A stretch of DNA of 64,000 nucleotides, from assembly GCF_042434095.1 (NCBI RefSeq), contig NZ_JBHLUE010000005.1:1-64000 (forward strand), written 5' to 3'. Below, one piece after another: positions 26,869 through 36,019 of the stretch. A program made the translations under genes and the position numbers. This DNA is from KBS50 sp042434095 (GTDB lineage Bacteria > Actinomycetota > Actinomycetes > Mycobacteriales > Micromonosporaceae). Position 1 is the first letter of the stretch; each line of letters begins with the position of its first letter. Under the pieces are notes generated by a model that saw only the letters and a program-made list of their open reading frames with translations, was not told the DNA's origin and ran no database searches.

Positions 26869-28727
26869 CACCGCCGGGCCCCCGTCGGAGGTTGTTGGAT
26901 CGGGACGACGGCGGTCCAGAGGCGGCTGGCGTAGCCGACGGCCAGGGCGATCGTGTAGGCCACGCCGAGGAGTTGCATCGAGGCGTCGCTGTAGACGGCG
27001 GCGGAGATGACCGCGACGGGTAGGCCGACGATCAGCCGCAGGATGGGTGTCTGGGTGATCGCCATGACCATCGCGGCGCCCATCAGCAGCCCGCCGCCTC
27101 GCGCCATGAGTAGTGGGAGCAGGTCCGCGTCGACCCAGATCGCGGCGGGGAAGGCGTACTGCATGAGCAGCATGCCGGCGGCCGCTGCCGCGACGGAGGC
27201 GGTGGGGACGGCGAAGCTGGCGTACCAGCCGCCGCGCGGGGTGCGCCACTGCCGGGCGGCTACCGTGGCCGCCACGGCGGTCAACACGGCCAGCGGGGCG
27301 ACCGGGAGTAGCGCCCACCGCAGGTACGGGCCGATCGGCATCTCCAGGTAGGCGCTGGCCAGCACGGCGTACATCGCGCTGATCGCCACGCTGAGCGACG
27401 CGGCGGCCAGGAGACCCATGGCGACTTGCGAGCCGGGCGCCCGCATCGGTGCGGTGGCGCCCCGGTTGGCGATCAGCGCGGCCAGGATGCTTCCCGACCC
27501 CAGGCAGGCCACCGTCGCGAGGACGCCGGCCAGGGCCAGCTCGGCCCAGTTCGCGATGACCCAATACCCGATGCCGGAGTGTTTGGTGGCGGTGGTGAGG
27601 AACTGGGCGGCCATCGCCAACGACGCCAGGCCGGGCAGGACGATGCCCAACGCCCGCCGCACCGGCGGAAGCGCGGCCCCCGCGTCGTCCACCGCCTCCG
27701 CGGTGGAGGTGTCCGGGATGCCGGCGCCGGCTGCCCCTCGTACCGCGGCGGTGGCGGGATCGGCGAGGGTGACGGGGGCGATGCCGGTCCGTTCCGCGAG
27801 GACCTTCTCCACCAGCGGCAGGTTCGCGCTGCCGCCCACGCACCACAGGCCGGCGATCTGCGAGGGGTCGATCTCCGCCGCCCCAATCGCCTCGACCGCC
27901 AGATCCGCCACCCGCGTGACTGTCGGGGACGCGGCCCGATCCAGCAGGTCCGCGCCCAGCACCACCATCGACCCGTTCAGCGGCACCGTGACCGCCGGAT
28001 GCTGCGACAACGCTTCCTTCGCCGTCCGTGCCGCAGCCAGCGACGCCCAATCATGACCGGCGCCATCGGCCGGGACGTTGGCCTGTAGGGCGGTCAGCAG
28101 GGCCTCGTCTACGGCCTGTCCACCGGCCTGCGGGTCGTGCAGTGTAGAGAGCACCTCGAACCCGGCCGGACCCCGCCGTAGAACCGACACCTCACACCCG
28201 GCGCCGACATCCACCACCACCAGGAACCCGCCGACCAGGATCTGGATGCCGGAGGCCAGCAGGTGCTCGGCCACCGCTACCGGTGCCTCGACCAGCTGGG
28301 CCTGCCCGAGACCCGCGCGGTGCACCGCCTGCCGGAACCACGTCCGGCGCCGCGGACCCCACCCCGCCGGTACGACCAGCCGTACGTCGCGCACCGGGCC
28401 GTCCGCGACTCGAGCCACTTCCTCCGCCACCCGCCGCACCGTCGCCGCGACAAGGTCCGCCGCCGGTACCTGCCGGCCAGCCACATCCAACTGCTCCGCC
28501 CCGGTCGTCGTCGGTGAGGCGACGAACCGCTCCGGGTACTCCGACGCCGCCCGCCACGCCTGCTGACCGGTAACCACCTCGCCATGGGTGTCGACCAGCA
28601 CAGCGCTGGGCAGTACGTCCGACCCGTCGAATGTCAACACCGACGAGCGGCCGTCCGACCACACCAACACTGCGGTCGTGCCGACGGCACCGTAGTCGAC
28701 CGCCAGCCGCGCCTCCGGTGACCCCAT
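26868..28727 (-). CDS. Hsp70-like ATPase fused to a polytopic membrane domain
   Basis: About 619 residues. The N-terminal ~320 residues are an actin/Hsp70-type ATPase domain: phosphate-1 loop LAVDYGAVGTTAVLV, phosphate-2 loop VVVDVGAGCEVSVL and adenosine motif LWCVGGSANLPLVEKVL. Instead of a substrate-binding domain, the rest has about nine or ten hydrophobic segments (residues 340-610). The start is uncertain: ATG 28727 or GTG 28754, neither with a good ribosome site. It is the first gene of a unit with a SARP-like regulator, so an ATP-dependent membrane signalling role is possible. Confidence 0.75.
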   Translation of the reverse strand: MGSPEARLAVDYGAVGTTAVLVWSDGRSSVLTFDGSDVLPSAVLVDTHGEVVTGQQAWRAASEYPERFVASPTTTGAEQLDVAGRQVPAADLVAATVRRVAEEVARVADGPVRDVRLVVPAGWGPRRRTWFRQAVHRAGLGQAQLVEAPVAVAEHLLASGIQILVGGFLVVVDVGAGCEVSVLRRGPAGFEVLSTLHDPQAGGQAVDEALLTALQANVPADGAGHDWASLAAARTAKEALSQHPAVTVPLNGSMVVLGADLLDRAASPTVTRVADLAVEAIGAAEIDPSQIAGLWCVGGSANLPLVEKVLAERTGIAPVTLADPATAAVRGAAGAGIPDTSTAEAVDDAGAALPPVRRALGIVLPGLASLAMAAQFLTTATKHSGIGYWVIANWAELALAGVLATVACLGSGSILAALIANRGATAPMRAPGSQVAMGLLAAASLSVAISAMYAVLASAYLEMPIGPYLRWALLPVAPLAVLTAVAATVAARQWRTPRGGWYASFAVPTASVAAAAAGMLLMQYAFPAAIWVDADLLPLLMARGGGLLMGAAMVMAITQTPILRLIVGLPVAVISAAVYSDASMQLLGVAYTIALAVGYASRLWTAVVPIQQPPTGARR

Positions 28728-29034
28728 CGACAAAGTCAAACATGAAACAGTCACTCACGTCACGCGCGGTGATCTACCAATCGCTTCTGGTGCCCTGCTG
28801 GCGCAGGCAGGCCAGTAAGGTGCGCCGGCTGCCGGGCGACCCGGTCCGGCACGACGCGGGAGTCACCACCTTCAACGAAAGATTGCGACGTACGCCCACC
28901 AGCTTTGCGAGGGCGCGACCGAGGAGTGGCAGTCCTGATATCTGGGCTCCGATCTAGTTCCCTCCCCCGCGATCTATCACCCTCCAGGCAGCATCCGCCG
29001 CCCGGCCCGTGCTAAGCGCGCGGCCCGAGACCGG
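28728..29034. other. Gene-free stretch before divergent genes
   Basis: Between the minus-strand Hsp70-like gene and the plus-strand hypothetical genes. No gene or strong repeat is seen. It must contain the promoter of the minus-strand unit. Confidence 0.4.
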
Positions 29035-29415
29035 ATGACCCCATATCGAAGGGCCACTAGGCTGCTGAGCGTGGGGAGCATCGGTGTAGGGCAGGCGCGA
29101 GCGGCGGTGGAGACGACCGAGCCTGGCACGACGTTCAGCTTCGACGAGGGCGACTACGTGGGCCTGCATGTCCACCACGAATATCGATACATGGAGCCGA
29201 GTGGCTCTCCCATCGTGACGGTGGGCTTGTTCGTCGATAACGATGACGACGACTCGCCCCCGGTGCAGATCCGACTGCCGCGACTGTTGCTCGACGGGCC
29301 GACGGCACGGCCATTAGTCCAGACGCTTATCGCCGCAGTCGACCACGCCGAGCGGATCGCTGACGGGTTGGAGCCCGGGGCCTGCCTGAGTCCGCGAGTT
29401 GACGAATCTTTGTGA
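29035..29415 (+). CDS. Hypothetical protein
   Basis: A 126-residue acidic protein of unknown function (TTFSFDEGDYVGLHVHHEYR, VGLFVDNDDDDSP). Beta-rich in the first part, with a helical C-terminus. The start may be ATG 29035 or GTG 29071; no clear ribosome site helps. Its stop touches the start of the next gene, which supports both being real. Confidence 0.5.
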   Translation: MTPYRRATRLLSVGSIGVGQARAAVETTEPGTTFSFDEGDYVGLHVHHEYRYMEPSGSPIVTVGLFVDNDDDDSPPVQIRLPRLLLDGPTARPLVQTLIAAVDHAERIADGLEPGACLSPRVDESL

Positions 29416-29416
29416 G

Positions 29417-29944
29417 GTGGCCGTGGACGTCAGCCAAAACTGGCTCGTGATCGGGGTCGTCGACATTCGCGAGCCCGGCCCGTACGAGATCCTCTTCCAG
29501 GACGGCGGCGTCGGCGTCCGACGGGTTGGCTCCGCGGTCGACGGCCCGGAACCGATGGTCCTGGACGTCGAGGGAGTAGCACATCCCTGCACCTCATGCG
29601 CGTGTTGTGGCGAGTGCGGCTGTAGCCATCCCTTCGGCGGGCGGCCCATGTGCGGAGACTGCGCTCAATACGGCCGATGGGCTGCCGAGACGCGGCCGCT
29701 GCTCGATCGCTACCTAGCCGCGGTCGGCTCCAAGGACGCCTTCGTCGAGACCAACGGCCGCACCCACGCCGTGGGCTGCCCCTCCCTGAAGAGGAACATC
29801 AACGCCGCTTCTGACGCGTTGACCGTGGGCTGCACTCATCGGCAGGAATGGTACGTCCGCGTGCCCCACGTCCTCGGGGCGGCGGCGCCGCGACGCAGGC
29901 GGTGCGCCGTGTGCTGTCCCGACGTCATCGTGCCGACCAGCTAA
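29417..29944 (+). CDS. Hypothetical Cys-rich protein
   Basis: A 175-residue protein. The N-terminal ~50 residues are beta-rich. A cysteine cluster follows (CTSCACCGECGC ... CGDC), probably a zinc-binding site. A C-terminal region has further Cys/His (VGCTHRQEW, CAVCC). GTG 29417 lies one base after the upstream stop; GTG 29423 and TTG 29399 are alternatives. Function unknown. Confidence 0.5.
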   Translation: MAVDVSQNWLVIGVVDIREPGPYEILFQDGGVGVRRVGSAVDGPEPMVLDVEGVAHPCTSCACCGECGCSHPFGGRPMCGDCAQYGRWAAETRPLLDRYLAAVGSKDAFVETNGRTHAVGCPSLKRNINAASDALTVGCTHRQEWYVRVPHVLGAAAPRRRRCAVCCPDVIVPTS

Positions 29945-30179
29945 AGCCCGACGACTTTGGCGGATGCCAGTCATTGATCCGTCATCGGCTAGGCTCACTC
30001 CTGGCTCTCTACTCGAGAACGCCGCGGTGTCCGTGCGCCGACAAGAGGTCGACCGGACGGAGCCGACGCCCGAATAGCGGGCGGCCTGGGTCCTGGAGCG
30101 CCCCGTGGCTGGCATCAACTCCGGCGCTGCGGTGGTCCAGCGGACCCGCACAGGATCGACGCCGGCGGATGTTCGTTGT

Positions 30180-30294
30180 GCGGCAGCCGGGAATCGAACC
30201 CGGAATCTCCGGCACGCTACCCGTACCGGCGCTCTACCCCGACGTTCCCTACCCCCAGAGGGATGTCACGGCGGTCCATCTGAGCTACTGCCGC
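30180..30294 (-). tRNA. Atypical tRNA-like gene with ~40 extra bases
   Basis: On the minus strand the acceptor stem GCGGCAG/CTGCCGC (7 bp) and T arm CCGGG-TTCGATT-CCCGG are perfect, and GTAGCTCAGATGG and GTAGAGC look like D-arm halves. However, 84 bases separate acceptor and T arm (normally about 45), for 115 bases in all. The extra part can fold into TCCCT/AGGGA. A 7-bp arm closes a GGGTAGC loop (GTA would be the anticodon, but base 33 is not U). It may be a degenerate, insertion-bearing or non-canonical tRNA; the amino acid is undetermined. Confidence 0.55.
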
Positions 30295-30453
30295 CCCGGT
30301 CCGTGCGCCGAAGGGTCGCCCTCGTTCCAGCGCACGGACCGTTCCACTCGCCTCGGCCGGGGGTTGCCGCCTCCGACCGGGCGGGTGAGATTCAGGAGCC
30401 CCGTGCCCGGCGGCGGGCTGGTGGGAGGATGCGGGTACCGGGCACGGGGCCGT

Positions 30454-30678
30454 TCATGAGGCCATGGTCGGCCGGTCGAATTCCCCGTTCTTCGCGCCCT
30501 CCACGAAGTCCTCCCATTCGACGTTGTCGAAGACAAGGACGAGTCCGCTCTCGCCTCGACGGATGGAGACGGTGTTCACGTTGTGTCGGACGAGAATGGC
30601 GGTTGCCCGGGTGGGATCGGCGAAAGATGATCTGAGCCATCTGCACTCTTGAGCGGCGTCGGACAGGTATCGCTCCAT
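30454..30678 (-). CDS. DUF397-like small protein
   Basis: A 74-residue protein. The C-terminal half (GLVLVFDNVEWEDFVEGAKN) fits the DUF397 pattern, in which the last strand and helix read W-x-x-F-x-x-G-x-K-x-G-E-F. The N-terminal half is divergent. DUF397 proteins usually accompany XRE-DUF5753 regulators; such a pair lies at 31607-32562 on the other strand. Confidence 0.6.
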   Translation of the reverse strand: MERYLSDAAQECRWLRSSFADPTRATAILVRHNVNTVSIRRGESGLVLVFDNVEWEDFVEGAKNGEFDRPTMAS

Positions 30679-30789
30679 GGCGGTTGACTCTTTTCCGGGG
30701 CGGACGGTGGGAGTAGTCGGTCAGGGATCGATGCCGGGTCCGGCAGCGGCAAGGGGATGGGGGGCGGGACCCAGCCCTCCCAGTCACGT

Positions 30790-31035
30790 TCAAACACCGT
30801 CGGCGCTCCGTTGCGTCGAGGAGGACCGTTGCTGTAGCACGCGGCGGTACCGCCTGATGACCATGCGGGCCTTGAGCACCCGGGGGCAGGTACCTCCGTT
30901 CCTCGGGCAGGCGTTGCAGGGCTTGATCGTGTGGTACTCCAACACGAACGTCGAGGCGATGATCTCCCACGGCGCATACTCCCGGTGCCGGCCGGGCCGG
31001 TTCGGGCGGTCTGGCGTCGCGACCGCAGTACTCAT
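30790..31035 (-). CDS. Hypothetical Cys-motif protein
   Basis: An 81-residue protein with a compact cysteine motif (CNACPRNGGTCP) followed by a basic helix (RVLKARMVIRRYRRVL). A zinc-binding or nucleic-acid-binding role is possible. ATG 31035 overlaps the stop of the upstream gene (ATGA). Function unknown. Confidence 0.55.
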   Translation of the reverse strand: MSTAVATPDRPNRPGRHREYAPWEIIASTFVLEYHTIKPCNACPRNGGTCPRVLKARMVIRRYRRVLQQRSSSTQRSADGV

Positions 31036-31328
31036 CGGTTGTTCCGCGCCGCAGCGACAGCGGCCCGCAGTCCTGGCGCGCGAACCTCCGTGCCCAAGGT
31101 CAGCAGCGGATACCAGGCGTCCTCAGGCTTCGGCCGTGACCTCGACCTGCGGGCGGCGTGCACACCAGCGGAGCGCATCTCGGCGCCCAGCGTCATCAGC
31201 AGCCTGTCCGGGAAAGGCTCGGCCGACGCGTGACGGCCGCCCCGGCCGGACAGCACCCGGCTGGGCAGGGGAACCCCTAACGCGGTGGTGATTTCACCGT
31301 CCCTGGGCTGGAACCAACTCCAACGCAT
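31032..31328 (-). CDS. Hypothetical protein
   Basis: A 98-residue protein, MRWSWFQPRDGEITTALG onward, with no recognised domain. ATG 31328 has GAGGAG about 8 bases upstream. The four-base overlap with the next gene indicates an operon of at least two genes transcribed away from the XRE regulator. Confidence 0.5.
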   Translation of the reverse strand: MRWSWFQPRDGEITTALGVPLPSRVLSGRGGRHASAEPFPDRLLMTLGAEMRSAGVHAARRSRSRPKPEDAWYPLLTLGTEVRAPGLRAAVAAARNNR

Positions 31329-31606
31329 GCTCCACTCCTCACCCTGTGCGTGCCCTGAGGGATCCGGAGGGCCGCCCCGGCCCCAGCGCCGGAGACACAT
31401 ACCCGGGGACGGACCCTCCGGAGGCGCCTCGCCGCGACATCTGCCCAAGGATTGCCAGTCGGGCTGATCCACAAAGCGCCGCCTTCCACATTCACCGATC
31501 AATGGCTATTCTTTCAAGGAAATGGGATCACACAGAAGCGATCTATTTTGGATCTGTTTAGGCATGGGGACACACACGCAAAATCTGGGAAAGGTTTGGG
31601 AATCGA

Positions 31607-32392
31607 ATGGGAACCGGAAGTGAATTCCTCATAAGCGAGCTTCGGACCGCCCGACAGGCTCGCGGCCTGACGCAGGGCGAGTTCGCCAAGCTGATCAACT
31701 ATTCGGACACCCACGTCTCCGGAGTGGAGTGCAAGCAACGGCCGGTAACCGCCGACTACGTCAAGGCCGTCGACAACGCCTTGCGCACGGGCGGGGTGTA
31801 TCTGCGGTTCTACGAGCGGCTCGGCGCTCCACAGTGGTTGCAGAACTGGATCGAGTACGAGCAGCAGGCGACCGTCCTGCGGTGGTTCGAACCGGCATGG
31901 GTCCCAGCGGTCCTACAGGTCGAAAGCTACGCCCGGTTGACTCTGGCCAGCGAGCTGCTGCAGCCGGAGGAGCTGGACCGGCTCGTCGCGGCCCGCCTGG
32001 CGCGGCGGGCTGTGCTCGACCGCGTCCCGTCGCCCATGCTCACGGTCCTGCTCGACCAGTACGCCATCGAGCGCGTTTCGGACGCCCAGCACAAGGCGAT
32101 GGAGGAGCAGATGTGGCACCTCATCCAGATGGCCGCTCGACCGAACGTCCAGATCCAGATCGTGCCATCGCGCTTAGGCATCTATGGCGGTCTCGGTGGC
32201 AACTTCGTGCTCGCTGACCTGTCCGACGCCCGCCGGCTGGCATGCGTAGACAACCAGCTCCTGGCGCAAGTATCCGACCGGGCCGAAGACATTGGTACCC
32301 TCGAACAGCGGTGGGTGCGCATCGCATCCGAAGCGCTCCCGCGTCCAGAATCCCTAGACTTGATCAAGAGAGCGGCAGAGAGATGGAGCTGA
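31607..32392 (+). CDS. XRE-type regulator with DUF5753
   Basis: A 261-residue transcriptional regulator. Residues 8-65 are an XRE helix-turn-helix (LRTARQARGLTQGEFAKLIN ... VSGVE). Residues 85-255 are the DUF5753 sensor domain (PAVLQVESYAR, VLLDQYAIERV, NVQIQIVPSRLGIYGG). Such regulators form pairs with DUF397 proteins, one of which follows with an overlap. The 280 bases upstream are unusually AT-rich and separate it from divergent genes. Confidence 0.92.
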   Translation: MGTGSEFLISELRTARQARGLTQGEFAKLINYSDTHVSGVECKQRPVTADYVKAVDNALRTGGVYLRFYERLGAPQWLQNWIEYEQQATVLRWFEPAWVPAVLQVESYARLTLASELLQPEELDRLVAARLARRAVLDRVPSPMLTVLLDQYAIERVSDAQHKAMEEQMWHLIQMAARPNVQIQIVPSRLGIYGGLGGNFVLADLSDARRLACVDNQLLAQVSDRAEDIGTLEQRWVRIASEALPRPESLDLIKRAAERWS

Positions 32393-32562
32393 CCGGCGCC
32401 AAGTGGCGCAAGAGCACCCGCAGTGGGAACAACGGTAACTGCGTAGAGGTGGCCGACAACCTGGCCGAGGTGGTCGGCGTCCGGGACAGCAAGGACCCGC
32501 AGGGCCCCGCGCTGATCTTCAAGCCGGCCGCGTGGAAGGGCTTCGTGAGCAGCCTCAAGTAG
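32383..32562 (+). CDS. DUF397 protein
   Basis: A 59-residue DUF397 protein: WRKSTRSGNNGNCVEVADNL, then VGVRDSKDPQGPALIFKPAAW. It overlaps the end of the XRE-DUF5753 gene, the standard arrangement. In Streptomyces such small proteins oppose or modulate the partner regulator. Confidence 0.92.
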   Translation: MELTGAKWRKSTRSGNNGNCVEVADNLAEVVGVRDSKDPQGPALIFKPAAWKGFVSSLK

Positions 32563-33171
32563 TCTGAGCCCGTCCGACCCGGGGAGGTCCCGCAACCGCG
32601 GCGCCTCCCCGCGCCGGTCTCCAGCTTGGCCCGCTCGACCGGCCAGATGGGCTCCCGGGTCGATGAGCTTCAGCCCGGCGAACATTGGCTTCGGCCTGCT
32701 AGCGGGACTGCCTGATGACGGAGATGCCTTGGGCATGCGCCGCTCGTATCGCGAGACTGACCTGGTCGGGCGCAGACCTGTGGCGGCGGTGAAACGAGAG
32801 CTACCAAATCCAGGCGCTTCAGGCATCCCTTCGCAGCTGAGAATTGGGCCGGGCCACGGCGGCCCGGCCGAACCCACCCATTATGGTCACCTTTGGCCGC
32901 GGTTCTGTCGTTCCTCGTTGCGCTCCGCGGCCTGCTCGGCGCGGGCGGGGCACTCGGTCCGAGCGGTCGGCGAGTTTGGATCGTGTTCGGCCCGCCGCGC
33001 GGATCCGGCCTGCACCTGCGAAGGACCGACGAATGCACCAAGCGCGGGCCACGCACGCCCGCCATTAGTCCGACGCCGGATGTCAAGTCTTCCCCCAGCG
33101 ACGACGAGCCGGTTTTGTCGGTGCATGCCCATACAGTGACGAGGCCGAAGCACGAAGAGCAGGGAGTGGAG
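32563..33171. other. Gene-free stretch with a strong inverted repeat
   Basis: About 600 bases without a supported gene. GGCCGGGCC (32847-32855) and GGCCCGGCC (32861-32869) form a 9-bp stem with a 5-base loop. The end holds AGGGAGTGGAG for the next gene. Confidence 0.5.
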
Positions 33172-33894
33172 ATGTTCGATCGCGACGTGGACTACCCGAC
33201 TGCCGTCGCCAGCTATGACGACGAGGGGGTGGCCGCGGCCATCGAGTGGTGCCGCGAGCACATGGGGGACGGCGACAAGCTGACCGTGTGGACCAGCCTG
33301 AAGTCCAACCTGCGCAACAGTCCCGAGCTGGAGCGGTTCGTGCAGCGGTACTCCGACGTCGAGCACATCACTGGCAGGGGCGGCGGGTTCATTCGCGGCA
33401 CCGGCCCGGTGCTGATGGCGTGGGCGGACATGGAGGACATCGGCAGGCTGGTGCAGCATGGAGGTCAACGGATCCGAGCGCTATGCGTCATTGCTTGGAA
33501 CGAGGACGGGATCAGGCCGTGGGTTTCAGCCGTCAGACCGACGGCCCTCGGCGACAGTTCGGCGTGGGAGGACCTGACGCCCGAACTCGATCCGGTGCTC
33601 ATCGAGGCGATGAAGGGCCTCACCCAGATGGTCAACCACAACAACACCATTTCTGCCGGCTTTGAGAAGGACATGGTCGTGAGCACCCTGCTCGCACTTC
33701 ACGACGACGGCATTCAGATGAACGGTGAGGCGATACAGGGCTGGGCCCTCGCGAACGGGTGGTCCGGGCGCAACCCGGAGCGGCTGGCCAAGTACGTTAA
33801 GGACATCAACGAGGGAAAGCGCCCCCGCTGTCGTCGGGAGCTCAGGGCGGACTACGTCGACAGTCTCCGACGCCGCGTTGCAGCGAACGAGTAG
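33172..33894 (+). CDS. Hypothetical protein
   Basis: A 240-residue acidic protein of unknown function, with a mixed alpha/beta first part (EWCREHMGDGDKLTVWTSLK; GPVLMAWADMEDIGRLVQHG) and a helical C-terminal part (VNHNNTISAGFEKDMVVSTL; WALANGWSGRNPERLAKYV). The reading frame extends further upstream, but ATG 33172 has AGGGAGTGGAG just before it. It looks like a small regulatory or DNA-interaction protein; no family is recognised. Confidence 0.6.
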   Translation: MFDRDVDYPTAVASYDDEGVAAAIEWCREHMGDGDKLTVWTSLKSNLRNSPELERFVQRYSDVEHITGRGGGFIRGTGPVLMAWADMEDIGRLVQHGGQRIRALCVIAWNEDGIRPWVSAVRPTALGDSSAWEDLTPELDPVLIEAMKGLTQMVNHNNTISAGFEKDMVVSTLLALHDDGIQMNGEAIQGWALANGWSGRNPERLAKYVKDINEGKRPRCRRELRADYVDSLRRRVAANE

Positions 33895-34051
33895 ATCGAC
33901 TCGTGCCTTGTCGGCGAGGGAGGCACCGTCGTACCGCGGCGCCTCCCCGAATCGCGTGCGATAGCCAGTGCACGCACCCGTCCGCGTAAACGCACCAGCC
34001 GCGAACCCCATCTCGTTAGCTCTGCTCAACTCAGAGGGGTTCTCGGATGGT

Positions 34052-34954
34052 CTATGTGAGCAACCGCATGGCGGTAGTGGCCTGCCTTCGGGTCGCGGCG
34101 AGGGTGTGGGGATCGATGGGGCCATCGGCCAGGGTTGCTTGGTGCAGGAGGGTCTCGGCGGCCCAGATGCGGTGCCAGGCGAGGGCCCAGGTTTCGGCGG
34201 GTAGGTCGGCGCGCGGTTTGAGGGCGTGGGGGTGACCGCCGGCGTGGATGTATCGGTGCAGCAGGTGGCGTAGTTGCGCGGGTTGGGGTGGATGGCGAGT
34301 GCCGTACCAGGTGGCGAGGTCGAGGATGCCGGGGCCGATGTAGGCGTTGGCGACATCGAGGAGGTGCCAGCGCTCGGTGGTGAGGTGCAGTGAGGTGGGG
34401 TGCAGTTCGGAGTGGCAGACCGCGAACGGTGGCGTCGTCGCGCCGTTAGCTCGTGGTATGGCCGCGGTGCGGAGGGCGGTGAACAGTGGCAGCAGGTCAG
34501 TGGTGTCGGGGAGGAGCTGCTCCTCACCGAGAAGCCGCAGATGGTCGAGAGCGCGCTGCGGGAGTGCGCGTAACGCCTCCTCGTCCAGCGTGCGCAGGTG
34601 AGATGGCAGCGGCGCGCTGTGTAGCCGCGCGGCGGCGACCGCCGCGTCCTGCTCGGTCGGTACGCGGGTAGCCGTGCCGAGGTCGTCGAGGATCATGCCG
34701 AGCATGCCTCCGGCGACGATCGAGGCTTGAACATCGGGGACGGGGATCCGGTGGGCGGCGAGGTGGCGCAGGGTAGCGGCCTCGCCGGTGAACGGTTCGG
34801 CGGCGTATTTGTAGATCAGCGTGGTGCCGTCTTGCAGACGAAGCCGTTCGACGCCGCTGCGGGACCAGACGCGGATCGGTTCCCGGGCCACGGTCGTCAA
34901 GCGCAGGACGGTGGTGAGGTAATCGAGCAGTCCGGTGGCCGCTTGGTTCAGCAT
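34052..34954 (-). CDS. Aminoglycoside-phosphotransferase-fold protein, degenerate site
   Basis: A 300-residue protein of the APH/choline-kinase fold. Where active kinases have H-x-D-x(4)-N, it has HSELHPTS, with Asp replaced by Glu and Asn by Ser. The metal-binding Asp motif (LLDVANAY) is kept in part. An ATP-binding Lys may be in TLIYKYAAEPFTGEA. Either a weak kinase with an unusual site or a pseudo-kinase. It starts inside the end of the HD-domain gene, so both are made together; the substrate is unknown. Confidence 0.75.
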   Translation of the reverse strand: MLNQAATGLLDYLTTVLRLTTVAREPIRVWSRSGVERLRLQDGTTLIYKYAAEPFTGEAATLRHLAAHRIPVPDVQASIVAGGMLGMILDDLGTATRVPTEQDAAVAAARLHSAPLPSHLRTLDEEALRALPQRALDHLRLLGEEQLLPDTTDLLPLFTALRTAAIPRANGATTPPFAVCHSELHPTSLHLTTERWHLLDVANAYIGPGILDLATWYGTRHPPQPAQLRHLLHRYIHAGGHPHALKPRADLPAETWALAWHRIWAAETLLHQATLADGPIDPHTLAATRRQATTAMRLLT

Positions 34955-35520
34955 CGGCCGGTGGTGGAGCGGGTGAGCTTTGCAAGGGCGTCGCCCAGGT
35001 GGGCGGCCATGGCGATCGGAACATGTGGCCGCGCTGCCTGGTGCATGGCGTGAAAGTGGGGCAGCAGACGCAGGAGGGCGGGCCGGGCTGCGTAGAACGC
35101 GGCGGCGTCACCGCTGGCGTGGGCGCGGTGTACGAGGGAGCGGAAGACGACGATCTTGTCGGCGGTGGAGATGAGCAGGACGGGCTGGTCGCTGGTGTTG
35201 ATCGGCGGGTCCGGCTGGTCGAGGGCAGCGTGCTCGTCGTGCAGCGCGTACACGATCCGGGTGACCTCCGTCCCGTAGCGGCGGGTCAAGACGCCGGGGA
35301 GGTCGATGTCCGGCGGGGCGAACTCCGGGGCGTCGTGCAGGAGTGCTGCGGCGATCAGGGCTGTCGGTGGGTCGGGCAGGTACCGGGCGAGGGTGACGGC
35401 GACGCGAACGGCGTGCACGAGCGCGGGCCGGTCGTCGATGATCTGGCCGGCGCACCATGCACGGGCGTCAGTGAGTGCCCGCGCGACGTGGGGGTGTCGC
35501 GGCGCGGCGAAGACGTTCAC
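34948..35520 (-). CDS. HD-domain phosphohydrolase
   Basis: A 190-residue protein of the HD superfamily: H58 in a helix, then the HD dyad in ALLHDAPEFAP and a distal helix with TADKIVVFRSLV. It resembles RelA/SpoT-type HD hydrolases. Start GTG 35520 is placed by CAGGAGG. It overlaps the kinase-fold gene by seven bases. Nucleotide phosphohydrolase activity is likely; the substrate is unknown. Confidence 0.8.
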   Translation of the reverse strand: MNVFAAPRHPHVARALTDARAWCAGQIIDDRPALVHAVRVAVTLARYLPDPPTALIAAALLHDAPEFAPPDIDLPGVLTRRYGTEVTRIVYALHDEHAALDQPDPPINTSDQPVLLISTADKIVVFRSLVHRAHASGDAAAFYAARPALLRLLPHFHAMHQAARPHVPIAMAAHLGDALAKLTRSTTGRC

Positions 35521-35554
35521 TGTTTGAACCTCCTGGCGCTCGTAGCATGGCGGG

Positions 35555-36007
35555 ATGGAGCGTGGTCCGCTGCCGCAGTGGGAGAACGACACCTGCGTGG
35601 TGTGCCCGGCGCAGGTGTTGGGACCGGGCCGGTTCGACGTGGTCGACCGGCCAGGGCCGCAGTACGCCTACAGCCCGGCGGCGGGGTGGCGGATCGGTCC
35701 GGACGGCCAACCGGTGTGCGTGCATCCGTTCCGGGTCGGTATGCCGCCGGGGTCTTACGCCTCGGCGGGAGATCCGCTGCCCGAGCCGGCGGAGGGGCGG
35801 CCGGCGCCCACCCAGGCGGCCTTGGAGCTGCCCACCGAGTTGGACGATCTGGAGGGGTGGCTGGTGGCCACCCTCCGGGTCGCCCCGCCCGATGGGCTGT
35901 TCGCGGCCGTGGCGCGGGCCGAACGGGAGGCCGGTGAACGGTTCGCACCCGGCGCGGTGGTTCGGGCGTTGCGCCGGGTGCTCTCCGTCGAGCTGGCCAA
36001 CCGGTGA
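35555..36007 (+). CDS. Hypothetical protein
   Basis: A 150-residue protein of unknown function, divergent from the HD-domain gene. An N-terminal Cys pair (CVVCP) and VCVHPF could bind metal. Residues 90-150 are helical (DDLEGWLVATLRV, ERFAPGAVVRALRRVL). Confidence 0.6.
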   Translation: MERGPLPQWENDTCVVCPAQVLGPGRFDVVDRPGPQYAYSPAAGWRIGPDGQPVCVHPFRVGMPPGSYASAGDPLPEPAEGRPAPTQAALELPTELDDLEGWLVATLRVAPPDGLFAAVARAEREAGERFAPGAVVRALRRVLSVELANR

Positions 36008-36019
36008 CCCCTACCGAGA

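Noticed and set aside
24856..28050. A 1064-residue minus-strand frame
   Set aside because: Its first ~390 codons are an antisense-like shadow of the Hsp70-like gene (Arg/Gly-rich, no domain). The gene begins at ATG 26868, with a four-base overlap.
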